This document shows positions 14,913-22,810 of a stretch of 34,900 bases of DNA, piece after piece. Location of the stretch: positions 1 through 34,900 of the forward strand of contig NZ_JAIXZS010000009.1 of the NCBI RefSeq assembly GCF_027489515.1, in the 5' to 3' direction. How positions within the stretch are numbered: the stretch's first letter is position 1; each line of letters begins with the position of its first letter. Made by a program: the position numbers and the translations under genes. The notes under the pieces are model-generated. The model was not told the origin of the DNA and ran no database searches. It saw only the letters and a program-made list of their open reading frames with translations. The DNA is from Novosphingobium sp. (GTDB lineage: Bacteria; Pseudomonadota; Alphaproteobacteria; Sphingomonadales; Sphingomonadaceae).

Positions 14913-15920
14913 ATGACCCAGACCGTCCCGCCGCCCGCCATCGTGCCTGATACGCTTTCGCTCATCGGCAACACGCCGCTCGTCCTGCTCAAGGGGCCGA
15001 GCGAAGCGGCGGGCTGCGAGATCTACGGCAAGTGCGAGTTTGCCAATCCCGGCGCTTCGGTGAAGGACCGCGCCGCGCTGTGGATCGTGCGCGATGCGGA
15101 GGCGCGCGGCGCGCTTCAGCCGGGCGGCACTATCGTGGAAGGCACTGCGGGCAACACCGGCATCGGCCTCGCGCTCGTCGCCAATGCGCTTGGCTACAAG
15201 TCCGTCATCGTGATGCCCGAGACGCAGTCGCGCGAGAAGATGGACACGCTGCGCGCGTTAAGGGCCGAACTCGTGCTGGTCCCCGCCGCGCCGTTTTCCA
15301 ATCCGGGCCACTTCGTCCACACCTCGCGCCGCATTGCCGAGGAAACCGAGGGTGCGGTCTGGGCCAACCAGTTCGATAATATCGCCAACCGCCGCGCGCA
15401 TATCGAAAGCACCGCGCCGGAAATCTGGGCGCAGATGGAAGGCCGCGTCGATGCCTTTATCTGCGCAGCGGGTACGGGCGGCACGATCGCGGGCGTGGGT
15501 TTCGGCCTCAAGGCCTTTGATGAAAACGTGACCATCGGCCTCGCCGATCCGCACGGCGCCGCGCTCTACAATTACTATGCCCACGGCGAACTCAAGGCCG
15601 AAGGCTCATCGGTCGCCGAAGGGATCGGGCAGGGGCGGATCACCGCCAATCTCGAAGGTGCGCCAATCGACACACAGTTCCGCATTTCGGACGAGGAAGG
15701 CCTCGAATGGGTGCGGCGCCTGCTGGCAGAGGAAGGGCTGTGCCTCGGCCTCTCGAGCGGGATCAACGTGGCGGGCGCAGTGGCGCTCGGCAAGCAGCTC
15801 GGGCCAGGCAAGCGGGTCGCCACGATCCTGTGCGACACCGGCTTCCGCTATCTTTCTTCGCTCTACAATCCCGAATGGCTGCGCGCGAAGGGCTTGCCGG
15901 TCTTCCCTTGGCTCGGGTGA
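14913..15920 (+). CDS. Cysteine synthase (O-acetylserine sulfhydrylase), PLP-dependent
   Basis: This 335-aa cytoplasmic enzyme makes cysteine from O-acetylserine and sulfide. It has Lys51 (PLP Schiff base) in NPGASVKDRAA, the substrate loop EGTAGNTGIG, the phosphate-binding loop AAGTGGTIAGVG and a C-terminal LSSGINVAGAV containing the PLP-contacting serine. The SLIGNTPLV start is canonical. The sphingomonad type is longer than E. coli CysK and ends in SSLYNPEWL, so I do not force the CysK or CysM name. The ATG at 14913 has no visible Shine-Dalgarno sequence. It starts 78 nt after ccmB. Confidence 0.93.
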   Translation: MTQTVPPPAIVPDTLSLIGNTPLVLLKGPSEAAGCEIYGKCEFANPGASVKDRAALWIVRDAEARGALQPGGTIVEGTAGNTGIGLALVANALGYKSVIVMPETQSREKMDTLRALRAELVLVPAAPFSNPGHFVHTSRRIAEETEGAVWANQFDNIANRRAHIESTAPEIWAQMEGRVDAFICAAGTGGTIAGVGFGLKAFDENVTIGLADPHGAALYNYYAHGELKAEGSSVAEGIGQGRITANLEGAPIDTQFRISDEEGLEWVRRLLAEEGLCLGLSSGINVAGAVALGKQLGPGKRVATILCDTGFRYLSSLYNPEWLRAKGLPVFPWLG

Positions 15921-15959
15921 TCTTCCCCTTGGCCGCATAAGCGGGTAATATCATAGCCG

Positions 15960-16352
15960 ATGGCACTCTTCGGCCTCATTCCTGATCGCAGCCCGGCGGC
16001 AGAACCGGTGCCGAACGCTGGCGAAACCGCGGCGGAAACCGCGCGCCTTGCCGCGCTGCAGCCTGCGCATCCCGGTCCGCGCGAACTGCGCGCGCAGGCC
16101 GTGCACCGGCTCCAGATCGGGCTGTTCGGCCTTGCCGGGATGCTCCTCATCGTCAGCCTTGCCAACGTGATCATGGACCGCGCCAAGCAGGTCGAGCGCA
16201 CCACCAGCGGCGCTCCTGCCGTTGCCGCCAGCCCCAGTGCGAGCCCCAGCACCGCGAACGATCCGCTGGTCGACATGGGCGTTGCGCCCGAACTGCCAGT
16301 GGCGGACGGCGCCAAGCCCGCCCGGCAGACGCCGCGTCCCGCCGGCAACTGA
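15960..16352 (+). CDS. Single-pass membrane protein of unknown function
   Basis: This is a 130-residue protein I do not recognise. The first 50 residues are predicted cytoplasmic, Ala/Glu/Pro-rich (PDRSPAAEPVPNAG), and end in LRAQAVHRLQ. One hydrophobic helix follows (IGLFGLAGMLLIVSLANVIM, about 53-72). The C-terminal part is low-complexity with Ala, Ser and Pro (SPSASPSTAN) and would be periplasmic. The ATG lies 39 nt after the cysteine synthase stop. Its stop codon overlaps the CTG from which the downstream lipoprotein can be read, so the two form a coupled pair. Confidence 0.75.
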   Translation: MALFGLIPDRSPAAEPVPNAGETAAETARLAALQPAHPGPRELRAQAVHRLQIGLFGLAGMLLIVSLANVIMDRAKQVERTTSGAPAVAASPSASPSTANDPLVDMGVAPELPVADGAKPARQTPRPAGN

Positions 16353-17047
16353 GCCCCATTCGCAAGGTTCTGATCTTCGCGGTCGCTGCGCTGGCGGCGT
16401 GCAGCAAGCCGTTGCCAAGGCCCGAGCCTCCGCTCGGGCTGTTCACCAGCCTGCCGATCCTGTGGAGCGAAGCGGATGGCGTTGCGGGGCAGCTTGCCGC
16501 GCCGGCACCGCCGCATTGGGCACGCGCGGTGTTCGAGGAAGGCCGCCGCCCTGTTCCGCTCGATACGCTGCTCGCGCCGGAAGCGCTCGGCGATCTGGTC
16601 ATGGCACAGCCGCGTCCGCTCGAGCCGGCGGAAAACGTCGCGCTCGATAACTGGGTGCGCGGCGGCGGGCACCTGCTGCTGTTCGCCGATCCCCTGCTGA
16701 CAGCAGAGAGCCGCTTCCCGCTCGGCGATCCCCGGCGTCCGGCTGATACCGTGCTGCTCGGCCCGATCTTGGCGCATTGGGGTCTTGCGCTGCGCGAAAA
16801 GGGGGAGAGCGGGGAAATCGCGGGAATGCTGTTTCCCGTCCGCTCCCCCGGTGAACTCTCGGTGCTTCCCGGCGCGGCGCAGGATTGCCGGGTCGAGCAG
16901 GCTGGGCTCATCGCGCAGTGCCGGATTGGCAGGGGTTTCGCGCTGATCGTGGCCGATGCCGCTTTGCTGGAGCCCGCAGACGGCCCGGCAGCCGCACGCG
17001 CCGCGCGCGCCTTGCGCTTGCTGATGCGGCGGGCCTTCGCACGCTGA
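16349..17047 (+). CDS. Predicted lipoprotein, GldG/DUF4350-like, starting at CTG
   Basis: This protein of about 232 aa is probably anchored in the periplasm. Reading from the CTG at 16349 gives (M)SPIRKVLIFAVAALAACSK, a textbook lipoprotein signal with lipobox LAAC and Cys18. No ATG, GTG or TTG occurs in that frame upstream of the signal; the first standard start, TTG 16412, falls after the lipobox and would delete it. The CTG overlaps the preceding stop as CTGA, like the ATGA/GTGA junctions in this window. The body has VRGGGHLLLFADPLL and LGPILAHWGLALR, resembling the GldG or DUF4350 substrate-like domain of uncharacterised ABC systems. I am unsure of that match. The gene is the last before the dcw leader. 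Confidence 0.68.
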   Translation: MSPIRKVLIFAVAALAACSKPLPRPEPPLGLFTSLPILWSEADGVAGQLAAPAPPHWARAVFEEGRRPVPLDTLLAPEALGDLVMAQPRPLEPAENVALDNWVRGGGHLLLFADPLLTAESRFPLGDPRRPADTVLLGPILAHWGLALREKGESGEIAGMLFPVRSPGELSVLPGAAQDCRVEQAGLIAQCRIGRGFALIVADAALLEPADGPAAARAARALRLLMRRAFAR

Positions 17048-17058
17048 GCCGCGGTGCG

Positions 17059-17097
17059 CGGGAACGCGCGGGAAATGACTACGGGAAATCACGGGAA
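17059..17097 (+). repeat. Four CGGGAA direct repeats (possible MraZ box array)
   Basis: CGGGAA occurs at 17059, 17069, 17082 and 17092, spaced 10, 13 and 10 bp. E. coli MraZ binds TGGGN repeats with 5-nt spacers (10-bp period) before its own gene, so this is a candidate operator for the MraZ encoded at 17400. Confidence 0.5.
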
Positions 17098-17246
17098 TGC
17101 CGATTCTGAGCGCAGGCAGCGTGTAGCTCCACCCTGCAGAATGGCGGAATTGCGCGGCTTCGCCGTGCGCGCCAGCAAACAGGCGAAATGCTCTGGGATT
17201 GCCCCAAGCAAAGATTCATCCACTGGAATCAACGTTTGGACGCAAT

Positions 17247-17281
17247 TTCCCGCATTTTCCCCTTTTCGCCCAGGACCTCCC
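17247..17281 (-). repeat. Four-unit 10-bp-period NNCCC array (inverse MraZ-box-like)
   Basis: TTCCC, TTCCC, CGCCC and CTCCC start at 17247, 17257, 17267 and 17277, exactly 10 bp apart, with unrelated 5-nt spacers. On the minus strand these are GGGAG, GGGCG, GGGAA and GGGAA, the inverse orientation of the array at 17059. It lies about 120 nt before mraZ. Confidence 0.5.
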
Positions 17282-17399
17282 GCGTTAAGACAATATCCCA
17301 TCAGGACGGACTCCATGACGCATCCGCGGGGGATGAGTCGGCCATGCGGGTGTGCGTGGCCGGGTTGGGAGGCTTTCGTCCGAAGCGGGGAAGCGGCAC

Positions 17400-17900
17400 G
17401 TGGCTGGGGCGCAGTCGCAGTATTGGGGGCAGGGCTTTTCGCCGCGCGGCGAGAAGAACCGCTTTGTCCTCCCCGCAGACTTCCGTCAGACCGTCAGGGA
17501 CGCCTCGAAAGGCAACCGCATCCTCTGCCTCGACAAGCATGCCAAGCACCCCTGCCTCGTCGGCTTTGGCGAATCCCGTGCCGACAGCTTCGCCGAAATG
17601 CTTGCGCATGAGGAACGGGTCGCGATCGAGCGGGGCGAACCTTTCGATATCGACTTGCGCGCCGCGCAGATCGCCGGTTTTGCCCGCATCAGCTTCGATG
17701 ATTCCGGCCGCTTCGTCCTGCCTGAGTATCTCGGTGAGCAGGCGCGGGTCGGCGACGAGCTCTATTTCCACGGCGGCATGCACCAGATCATGATCTGGGC
17801 GCCCGAAGTGCTGTTCGCGATGGGTCCCGAGTGGGACTCGGTCAAATCGGCATGCCGCGCCAGAATGGCCGAGTTTTCGGCCAGGGCAGCCCGCAAATGA
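17400..17900 (+). CDS. mraZ: Transcriptional regulator MraZ
   Basis: This 166-residue DNA-binding protein of the SpoVT-AbrB type represses the dcw cluster in E. coli. Two MraZ half-domains are present: [13 protein letters not shown] near the N-terminus and [14 protein letters not shown] about 80 residues later. The start GTG at 17400 has GGGGAAG 6 nt upstream and gives the usual short N-terminus ahead of [13 protein letters not shown]; the frame remains open to 17352 but that adds an unlikely Arg-rich stretch. The stop overlaps the rsmH start (ATGA). Candidate binding arrays lie in the leader upstream. Confidence 0.94.
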   Translation: MAGAQSQYWGQGFSPRGEKNRFVLPADFRQTVRDASKGNRILCLDKHAKHPCLVGFGESRADSFAEMLAHEERVAIERGEPFDIDLRAAQIAGFARISFDDSGRFVLPEYLGEQARVGDELYFHGGMHQIMIWAPEVLFAMGPEWDSVKSACRARMAEFSARAARK

Positions 17901-18847
17901 CGGGCGAACCCCACATCCCCGTGCTCCTCGATGAGGTTGTCGCCGCGCTGCACCCCGAGCCCGGTTCCCTTGTCGTCGACGCCACCTTCGGTGCAGGCGG
18001 ATACACCCGCCGCCTGCTCGGTGCCGGCGCTACCGTCCACGCCTTCGATCGCGACCCCGATGCGATTCTGGCAGGGCGGGCCTGGGGGGAAGTTTCGGAG
18101 AACCCGCCCCGCCTCATCCTCCATCCGCGCCGCTTTTCCGAGCTCGCAGAGGGCCTTGCCGAAGCGGGCGTGGCCTCGGTTCAGGGCGTCGTCTTCGATA
18201 TCGGCGTCAGCTCGATGCAGCTCGATCAGGCCGCACGCGGGTTCGCCTTCTCGAGCGATGGCCCGCTCGACATGCGCATGTCGCAGGCTGGCGAAAGCGC
18301 GGCGGACTTCCTCAACGGCGCCTCCGAAGAGGCGATTGCCGATGTGCTGTATCACTACGGCGAGGAGCGCCAGTCCCGCCGCATTGCTCGCGCCGTGGTT
18401 GCCGCCCGTCCGCTGACGACCACCGGCGAGTTCGCTCATGTCGTGCGCAAGGCGCTGGGCTACCGTCCCGGCGCGCCAAAGGACCCCGCAACGCGCAGCT
18501 TCCAGGCGGTACGCATTCACGTGAACGGCGAGCTTGACGAGCTGACCGCAGGCCTCGCCGCGGCGGAACGCGTGCTCGCCCCTGGCGGGCGCCTTGCCGT
18601 CGTCAGCTTCCACAGCCTTGAAGACCGGATCGTCAAACAGTTCCTGCGCGAAGGCGCGGGAGCCCTGCCGGCCGGGTCGCGCCACCTGCCCATGCGCGGC
18701 CCGGTCGGCCAACCGGTGTTCGAGAAGCCCTCGGCCGCAATCCGCCCGAGCGCGGACGAGCAGGCGCGCAACCCCCGCGCGCGCTCTGCCACCTTGCGCT
18801 GGGCCGTGCGCACTGCCGCGCCTGCACGGGGAGCCCTGGCTGCATGA
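17897..18847 (+). CDS. rsmH: 16S rRNA (cytosine-1402-N4)-methyltransferase RsmH
   Basis: This 316-aa SAM-dependent enzyme (also called MraW) methylates N4 of C1402 in the ribosomal P site. It starts with [13 protein letters not shown], followed by the SAM loop [12 protein letters not shown], the [10 protein letters not shown] motif, [14 protein letters not shown], and near the end [13 protein letters not shown]. All are family hallmarks. The ATG at 17897 overlaps the mraZ stop, and its own stop overlaps the ftsL start, so it is embedded in the coupled dcw series. Confidence 0.96.
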   Translation: MTGEPHIPVLLDEVVAALHPEPGSLVVDATFGAGGYTRRLLGAGATVHAFDRDPDAILAGRAWGEVSENPPRLILHPRRFSELAEGLAEAGVASVQGVVFDIGVSSMQLDQAARGFAFSSDGPLDMRMSQAGESAADFLNGASEEAIADVLYHYGEERQSRRIARAVVAARPLTTTGEFAHVVRKALGYRPGAPKDPATRSFQAVRIHVNGELDELTAGLAAAERVLAPGGRLAVVSFHSLEDRIVKQFLREGAGALPAGSRHLPMRGPVGQPVFEKPSAAIRPSADEQARNPRARSATLRWAVRTAAPARGALAA

Positions 18848-19602
18848 TGGTGAGCGCCAACCGCTTCCGCTCGATCGGCTGGATCGCGCTGCTGCTCGTC
18901 TGCGCGGCGGGGGTCATGGTGCTCGCCTTTCGCGTCAACGCGCTGCGCAGCCAGGTTCACCGGACCGAGCAGCAGATCATCGCGCTGCGCAAGGAGAAGC
19001 TGTACCTCGAGACCGAGGTCGAGACCCGCGCCAACCAGCAGCAGCTCAAGCTGTGGAACGACGTCGAGTTCGGCTATGTCGCGCCGACGGCGGGGCAGTA
19101 TCTCGCGAACGAGCGCCAGCTGGCCGCCTTCGCCAAGCCCGATGGACCGGATGCCCCCGCGCCGATCCGCGTGGCGAGCGCGGACGATGCGGTGGCGGCT
19201 GAGGCGGCATTCCCCTCGGTGCTTTCGGACCTTGCCGGAGCAGCCGATATTGCCGCGCCGGTGGCGGCTTCGGACGAGGGCGAGAAGGCTGCGGCAAGGC
19301 CTGCCGATGCGGCGGAACGCGCCAGTGCCACGGCCAATCTCGGCGCGCGCCTCGCGATGGTCACGCCGCTCAAGAAGGACGGCAAGGACAAACCCGGCAA
19401 GCACAAGGCTGGCAAGTCCGACAAGGCCAGGGACGGCGACCGCAAGGCCGGGCTCGCCAAATCCGCCAAGGCTGATGCCGCGCGTCCCGGCAAGGGCGCG
19501 AAGCTGGCTGCAGGCAAGGCCGAAGCCAGGCCTGGCAAGTCCGCGAAGAGCACCAAGCCCGCACCCAAGGCGGCAAAAGGCGGGAGCAAGACCGCCCCGT
19601 GA
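18844..19602 (+). CDS. ftsL: Cell division protein FtsL with long basic C-terminal tail
   Basis: FtsL is a bitopic divisome protein that links FtsQ/FtsB to activation of FtsWI. A single membrane helix (about 11-29, [19 protein letters not shown]) is followed by a coiled-coil ([20 protein letters not shown], to about 70) and then a short region with [11 protein letters not shown], as in alphaproteobacterial FtsL. The family is usually around 90-130 aa; this one is 252 aa. The additional C-terminal part, about 140 residues, is low-complexity: first Ala/Asp/Glu, then Lys/Ala/Gly/Pro repeats ending GGSKTAP. The identification rests on position between rsmH and ftsI plus topology. ATG 18844 overlaps the rsmH stop; ATG 18847 is a possible alternative. 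Confidence 0.88.
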   Translation: MMVSANRFRSIGWIALLLVCAAGVMVLAFRVNALRSQVHRTEQQIIALRKEKLYLETEVETRANQQQLKLWNDVEFGYVAPTAGQYLANERQLAAFAKPDGPDAPAPIRVASADDAVAAEAAFPSVLSDLAGAADIAAPVAASDEGEKAAARPADAAERASATANLGARLAMVTPLKKDGKDKPGKHKAGKSDKARDGDRKAGLAKSAKADAARPGKGAKLAAGKAEARPGKSAKSTKPAPKAAKGGSKTAP

Positions 19603-21344
19603 ATTCGCTGACCGCCTCCGCCGCCATCGCCACCGGCCGGGTCCAGCTTGCCAACGTGCGGCAGAACGCGCTCGTCACAGCGCGCCTGCGCGCGCTGTGG
19701 ATCATGCTGCTGTTCGTGTTCCTCGCGCTCACCGCCTGCGTGCGCATTGCCCAGCTTGGCCTGTTCGAGCAGACGCCCGAGCGCACCTCGCTCGCCGAGG
19801 CGCTGCTGCCTTCGCGCGGGGAGATCACCGATCGCAACGGCGTGGCGCTGGCGCGCGCCTTTGCGTCCTATTCGCTGTGGTACAATCCCAAGGCGCTGGG
19901 CGAGGGCGGTGCACCGCTAGTCAAGACGCCCGAGGAAGTCGCCCGCGCGCTCGTCGGCATCTTCCCCGATGCCGACTATGCCGATCTCGTCACGCGGCTG
20001 AAGGCGGGCAAGCCCTGCTACCTGCGCCGCCGCGTGCTGCCGGAAGACGCCAACAAGGTCTTCGCGCTGGGCGAGCCCGCGCTCGAATTCCCGCGTGAGG
20101 AGCAGCGCTTCTACCCGCAGGGCTCGCTCGCCGCGCATGTGCTTGGCTATGTTGATGAGGCAGGCAAGGGCCATGTCGGCATGGAACAGGTGCTGGAGCC
20201 GCGCCTGCTCGATCCCGCATATCGCGGGACGCCGACCGCCCTGTCGATCGATGCCCGCGCGCAGGGTGCGCTCGAGGATGAACTCGGCCGGGGCATGATG
20301 GAGACGATGGCCAAGGGTGCGGCCGGGGTGATCCTCGATGCCGATAGCGGCGAAGTGATCGCGCTGGCCTCGCTGCCCTCGTTCAATCCGAACCGTTCGG
20401 ACCTTGCCTACAACGACTTGGTGTTCAACCGCGTTTCGAACCAGGTCTACGAACTCGGCTCAACATTCAAGCCGATTACCATTGCCTCGGCGATCGATGC
20501 CGGCGTGATCACCGATCTGGCCGTGCGCTATCCCGCCCACCCGCTCCAGGTCGGCAAGTTCACGATCCACGACAGCCACAACTTCGGCGCCTCGCTCAAC
20601 GTGCCCGAGGCACTGATCCATTCTTCCAACGTCGTTACCGCGCAAGTGGCAGACAAGCTCGGGCCGGTTGCGCTCAAGCGCACGATGGAGCAGCTCGGCA
20701 TGAACGAGCGCCCGACCATTGAGCTTCCCGCGCGCGGCTTTCCGCTCTGGCCGCATGGCGGCGGCGAAGGCGGCAAGGGCGATTGGGCGCGTCTGACGAC
20801 GATGACGGTCAGCTATGGTCACGGCATTGCGGTCACCCCGTTGCACCTCGCCTCGGCCTATGCCGCGCTCGTCAACGGTGGGCTCTGGCGCCCGGCAACG
20901 CTCTACAAGGTCGATCCTGCGCACCTGCCGCCCGGACGCCGCGTGTTCCAGGCCTCGACAAGCGCGCGCCTGCGCCAGCTCTTGCGCATGATCGTGGCCG
21001 ATGGCACCGGCCGCAAGGCCGATGCGCCGGGCTTCCGCGTCGGCGGAAAGACCGGTTCGGCCGAAAAGCCAGGTAGCGGGGGATATCGCAAGACCTCGCT
21101 GATTGCGACCTTCGCGGCGGCTTTCCCCATGGACAAGCCGCGCTATGTGGTGATCGTGATGCTCGACGAACCCCAGGCCACCCAGCAAACCAGCGGCCAG
21201 CGCACCGCCGCGTGGAATGCCGCGCCGATCGTCGGCCGGCTGGTGCCGCGCATCGGCCCGATGCTCGGCGTGGTGCCCGATGCGCACCATGATGTGGACA
21301 TTTCCGACCTCAGTCCGCTGGTCGGCTCCGGAGACGGCGAATGA
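19599..21344 (+). CDS. ftsI: Septal peptidoglycan transpeptidase FtsI (PBP3)
   Basis: This 581-aa inner-membrane class B penicillin-binding protein crosslinks septal peptidoglycan. A cytoplasmic N-terminus and one membrane helix (about 32-50) precede the pedestal domain (LPSRGEITDRNGVALA). The transpeptidase domain has SxxK (Ser288-Thr-Phe-Lys291 in ELGSTFKP), SxN in HSSNVV and KTG in GGKTGSAEK (about residue 485). GTG 19599 overlaps the ftsL stop (GTGA), and the stop overlaps the murE start. Its polymerase partner FtsW is encoded further down the same cluster. Confidence 0.97.
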   Translation: MNSLTASAAIATGRVQLANVRQNALVTARLRALWIMLLFVFLALTACVRIAQLGLFEQTPERTSLAEALLPSRGEITDRNGVALARAFASYSLWYNPKALGEGGAPLVKTPEEVARALVGIFPDADYADLVTRLKAGKPCYLRRRVLPEDANKVFALGEPALEFPREEQRFYPQGSLAAHVLGYVDEAGKGHVGMEQVLEPRLLDPAYRGTPTALSIDARAQGALEDELGRGMMETMAKGAAGVILDADSGEVIALASLPSFNPNRSDLAYNDLVFNRVSNQVYELGSTFKPITIASAIDAGVITDLAVRYPAHPLQVGKFTIHDSHNFGASLNVPEALIHSSNVVTAQVADKLGPVALKRTMEQLGMNERPTIELPARGFPLWPHGGGEGGKGDWARLTTMTVSYGHGIAVTPLHLASAYAALVNGGLWRPATLYKVDPAHLPPGRRVFQASTSARLRQLLRMIVADGTGRKADAPGFRVGGKTGSAEKPGSGGYRKTSLIATFAAAFPMDKPRYVVIVMLDEPQATQQTSGQRTAAWNAAPIVGRLVPRIGPMLGVVPDAHHDVDISDLSPLVGSGDGE

Positions 21345-22810
21345 ACCTTGCGGCCCTTGCCGCTGCGGCGGGTATCGCGCTGCCTGAAACCAGCGCTTCG
21401 CTTGCCGGTGCGAACTTGACCGGGTTTGCCATCGATCACCGTAAAGTCGCTCCCGGCACCGTGTTCGGCGCGTTCGTGGGCGCGCGCTTCAATGGCGAGG
21501 ACTTCATTGCCGACGCGGTGAAGGCCGGTGCCGTCGCCGTCGTCGCGCGGCCCGAGGCGAGGGTCGAAGGTGCGGTCCATATCGCCGATGCTGCGCCGCG
21601 CCGGGCCTTCGCGCGCCTTGCCGCGCCGTTCTTCGCGCCGGTGCCTGAAACACTTGTCGCCGTGACGGGCACCAACGGCAAGACTTCGACGGTCGAGATG
21701 ACGCGCCAGCTCTGGCGCATGGCGGGCTTCCGCGCCGCCTCGATCGGCACGCTGGGCGTCACCACGGCCGACGAGAGCGTCTCCACCGGGCTTACCACAC
21801 CCGACATCGTCACGTTCCTCGCCAACCTTGCCGGCCTTGCTCGCGAAGGGGTGAGCCATGTCGCCTACGAGGCTTCGAGCCACGGCCTCGACCAGTTCCG
21901 CAACGAAGGCCCTCGGGTCGCAGCCGGCGCCTTCACCAACCTCAGCCGCGATCACCTCGATTACCATGGCACGATGGATGCCTATTTCGAGGCCAAGATG
22001 CGGCTGTTTGGCGATGTCGTGGCGGAAGACGGCGCGGCGGTGGTCTGGGCGGACGATACATGGTCCCCTCAGGCCGTCGCCGCCGCCAAGTCACGCGGAC
22101 TGAGGCTCATCACCGTGGGCGAGGGGGGCGAGACGCTGAAGCTCCTCTCGCGCACGCCGACCCTGCTGGGCCAGACGCTCGAGCTTGCTTTCGAGGGCAC
22201 CACCCGCAAGCTCGATCTGCCGCTGATCGGCGCCTATCAGGCCGCCAACGCGCTGGTTGCGGCAGGTCTCGTCATCGCGACGGGTGGCGATCCGGCGGCA
22301 ACGCTGACCGCGCTCTCGCGCATCCAGCCCGTACGCGGGCGGCTCGAGCGCGCAGCGATCACACGGCATGGCGCGCCGGTCTATGTCGACTACGCGCATA
22401 CCGCCGACGCGATCACCGCCGCAATTGCCGCGCTGCGCCCGCATGTCGCGCCGCAGGGCAAGCTGATCACCGTGTTCGGAGCAGGCGGGGACCGCGACGA
22501 GGGCAAGCGCCCCGAGATGGGCCGCGCCGCTTGCGCAGAGTCCGAACTGGTGATTGTCACCGATGACAACCCGCGCGGTGAGGATCCCGCATCGATCCGC
22601 GCCGCCGTGATGGGCGGATGCAACGACCGTGCGCGCGAAGTGCCCGGGCGCCGCGAAGCCATCGCCGTCGCCATCGCCGAGGCGGGTGCGGGCGATATCG
22701 TCCTCGTGGCGGGCAAGGGTCACGAGCAAGGCCAGATCGTGGGACGCGGCGAGGCCATGCGCGTTCTTCCCTTCGATGACGTGCAAGTGGCGCGGGAGAG
22801 CAGCCAATGA
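21341..22810 (+). CDS. murE: UDP-MurNAc-tripeptide synthetase MurE (meso-diaminopimelate-adding)
   Basis: This 489-aa cytoplasmic ATP-dependent ligase adds the third residue to UDP-MurNAc-L-Ala-D-Glu. The ATP loop is GTNGKTS (110-116). EASSHGLDQ and the carbamylated-lysine region come next. The substrate motif DNPRGEDP (about 408-415) is the DNPR signature for meso-diaminopimelate, against Lys-adding enzymes. The late VAGKGHEQGQ segment is also canonical. ATG 21341 overlaps the ftsI stop and the gene's stop overlaps murF. Confidence 0.96.
   Translation: MNLAALAAAAGIALPETSASLAGANLTGFAIDHRKVAPGTVFGAFVGARFNGEDFIADAVKAGAVAVVARPEARVEGAVHIADAAPRRAFARLAAPFFAPVPETLVAVTGTNGKTSTVEMTRQLWRMAGFRAASIGTLGVTTADESVSTGLTTPDIVTFLANLAGLAREGVSHVAYEASSHGLDQFRNEGPRVAAGAFTNLSRDHLDYHGTMDAYFEAKMRLFGDVVAEDGAAVVWADDTWSPQAVAAAKSRGLRLITVGEGGETLKLLSRTPTLLGQTLELAFEGTTRKLDLPLIGAYQAANALVAAGLVIATGGDPAATLTALSRIQPVRGRLERAAITRHGAPVYVDYAHTADAITAAIAALRPHVAPQGKLITVFGAGGDRDEGKRPEMGRAACAESELVIVTDDNPRGEDPASIRAAVMGGCNDRAREVPGRREAIAVAIAEAGAGDIVLVAGKGHEQGQIVGRGEAMRVLPFDDVQVARESSQ

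Larger units (their letters stand above)
17048..17399 (+). promoter_or_regulatory. Leader and control region of the dcw cluster
   Basis: These 352 nt precede mraZ and contain no convincing gene. They hold two 10-bp-period repeat arrays in opposite orientation (17059-17097 and 17247-17281), three GANTC sites (17102, 17213, 17226), and a hairpin with stem 17152-17158/17162-17168 and loop TTC. Since the genes downstream are packed without room for promoters, the main dcw promoter should be here. I could not identify a clear -35/-10 pair. Confidence 0.6.

Noticed and set aside
17152..17168. Hairpin GCGCGGC-TTC-GCCGTGC downstream of the lipoprotein gene
   Set aside because: It needs one G-U pair, is over 100 nt past the stop and has no U-run, so I do not call it a terminator.
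17054..17611. A 185-codon frame covering the dcw leader and the first part of mraZ
   Set aside because: It overlaps mraZ in another frame, with Arg/Ser/Pro-rich shadow composition. The leader part shows repeats and GANTC sites rather than coding bias.
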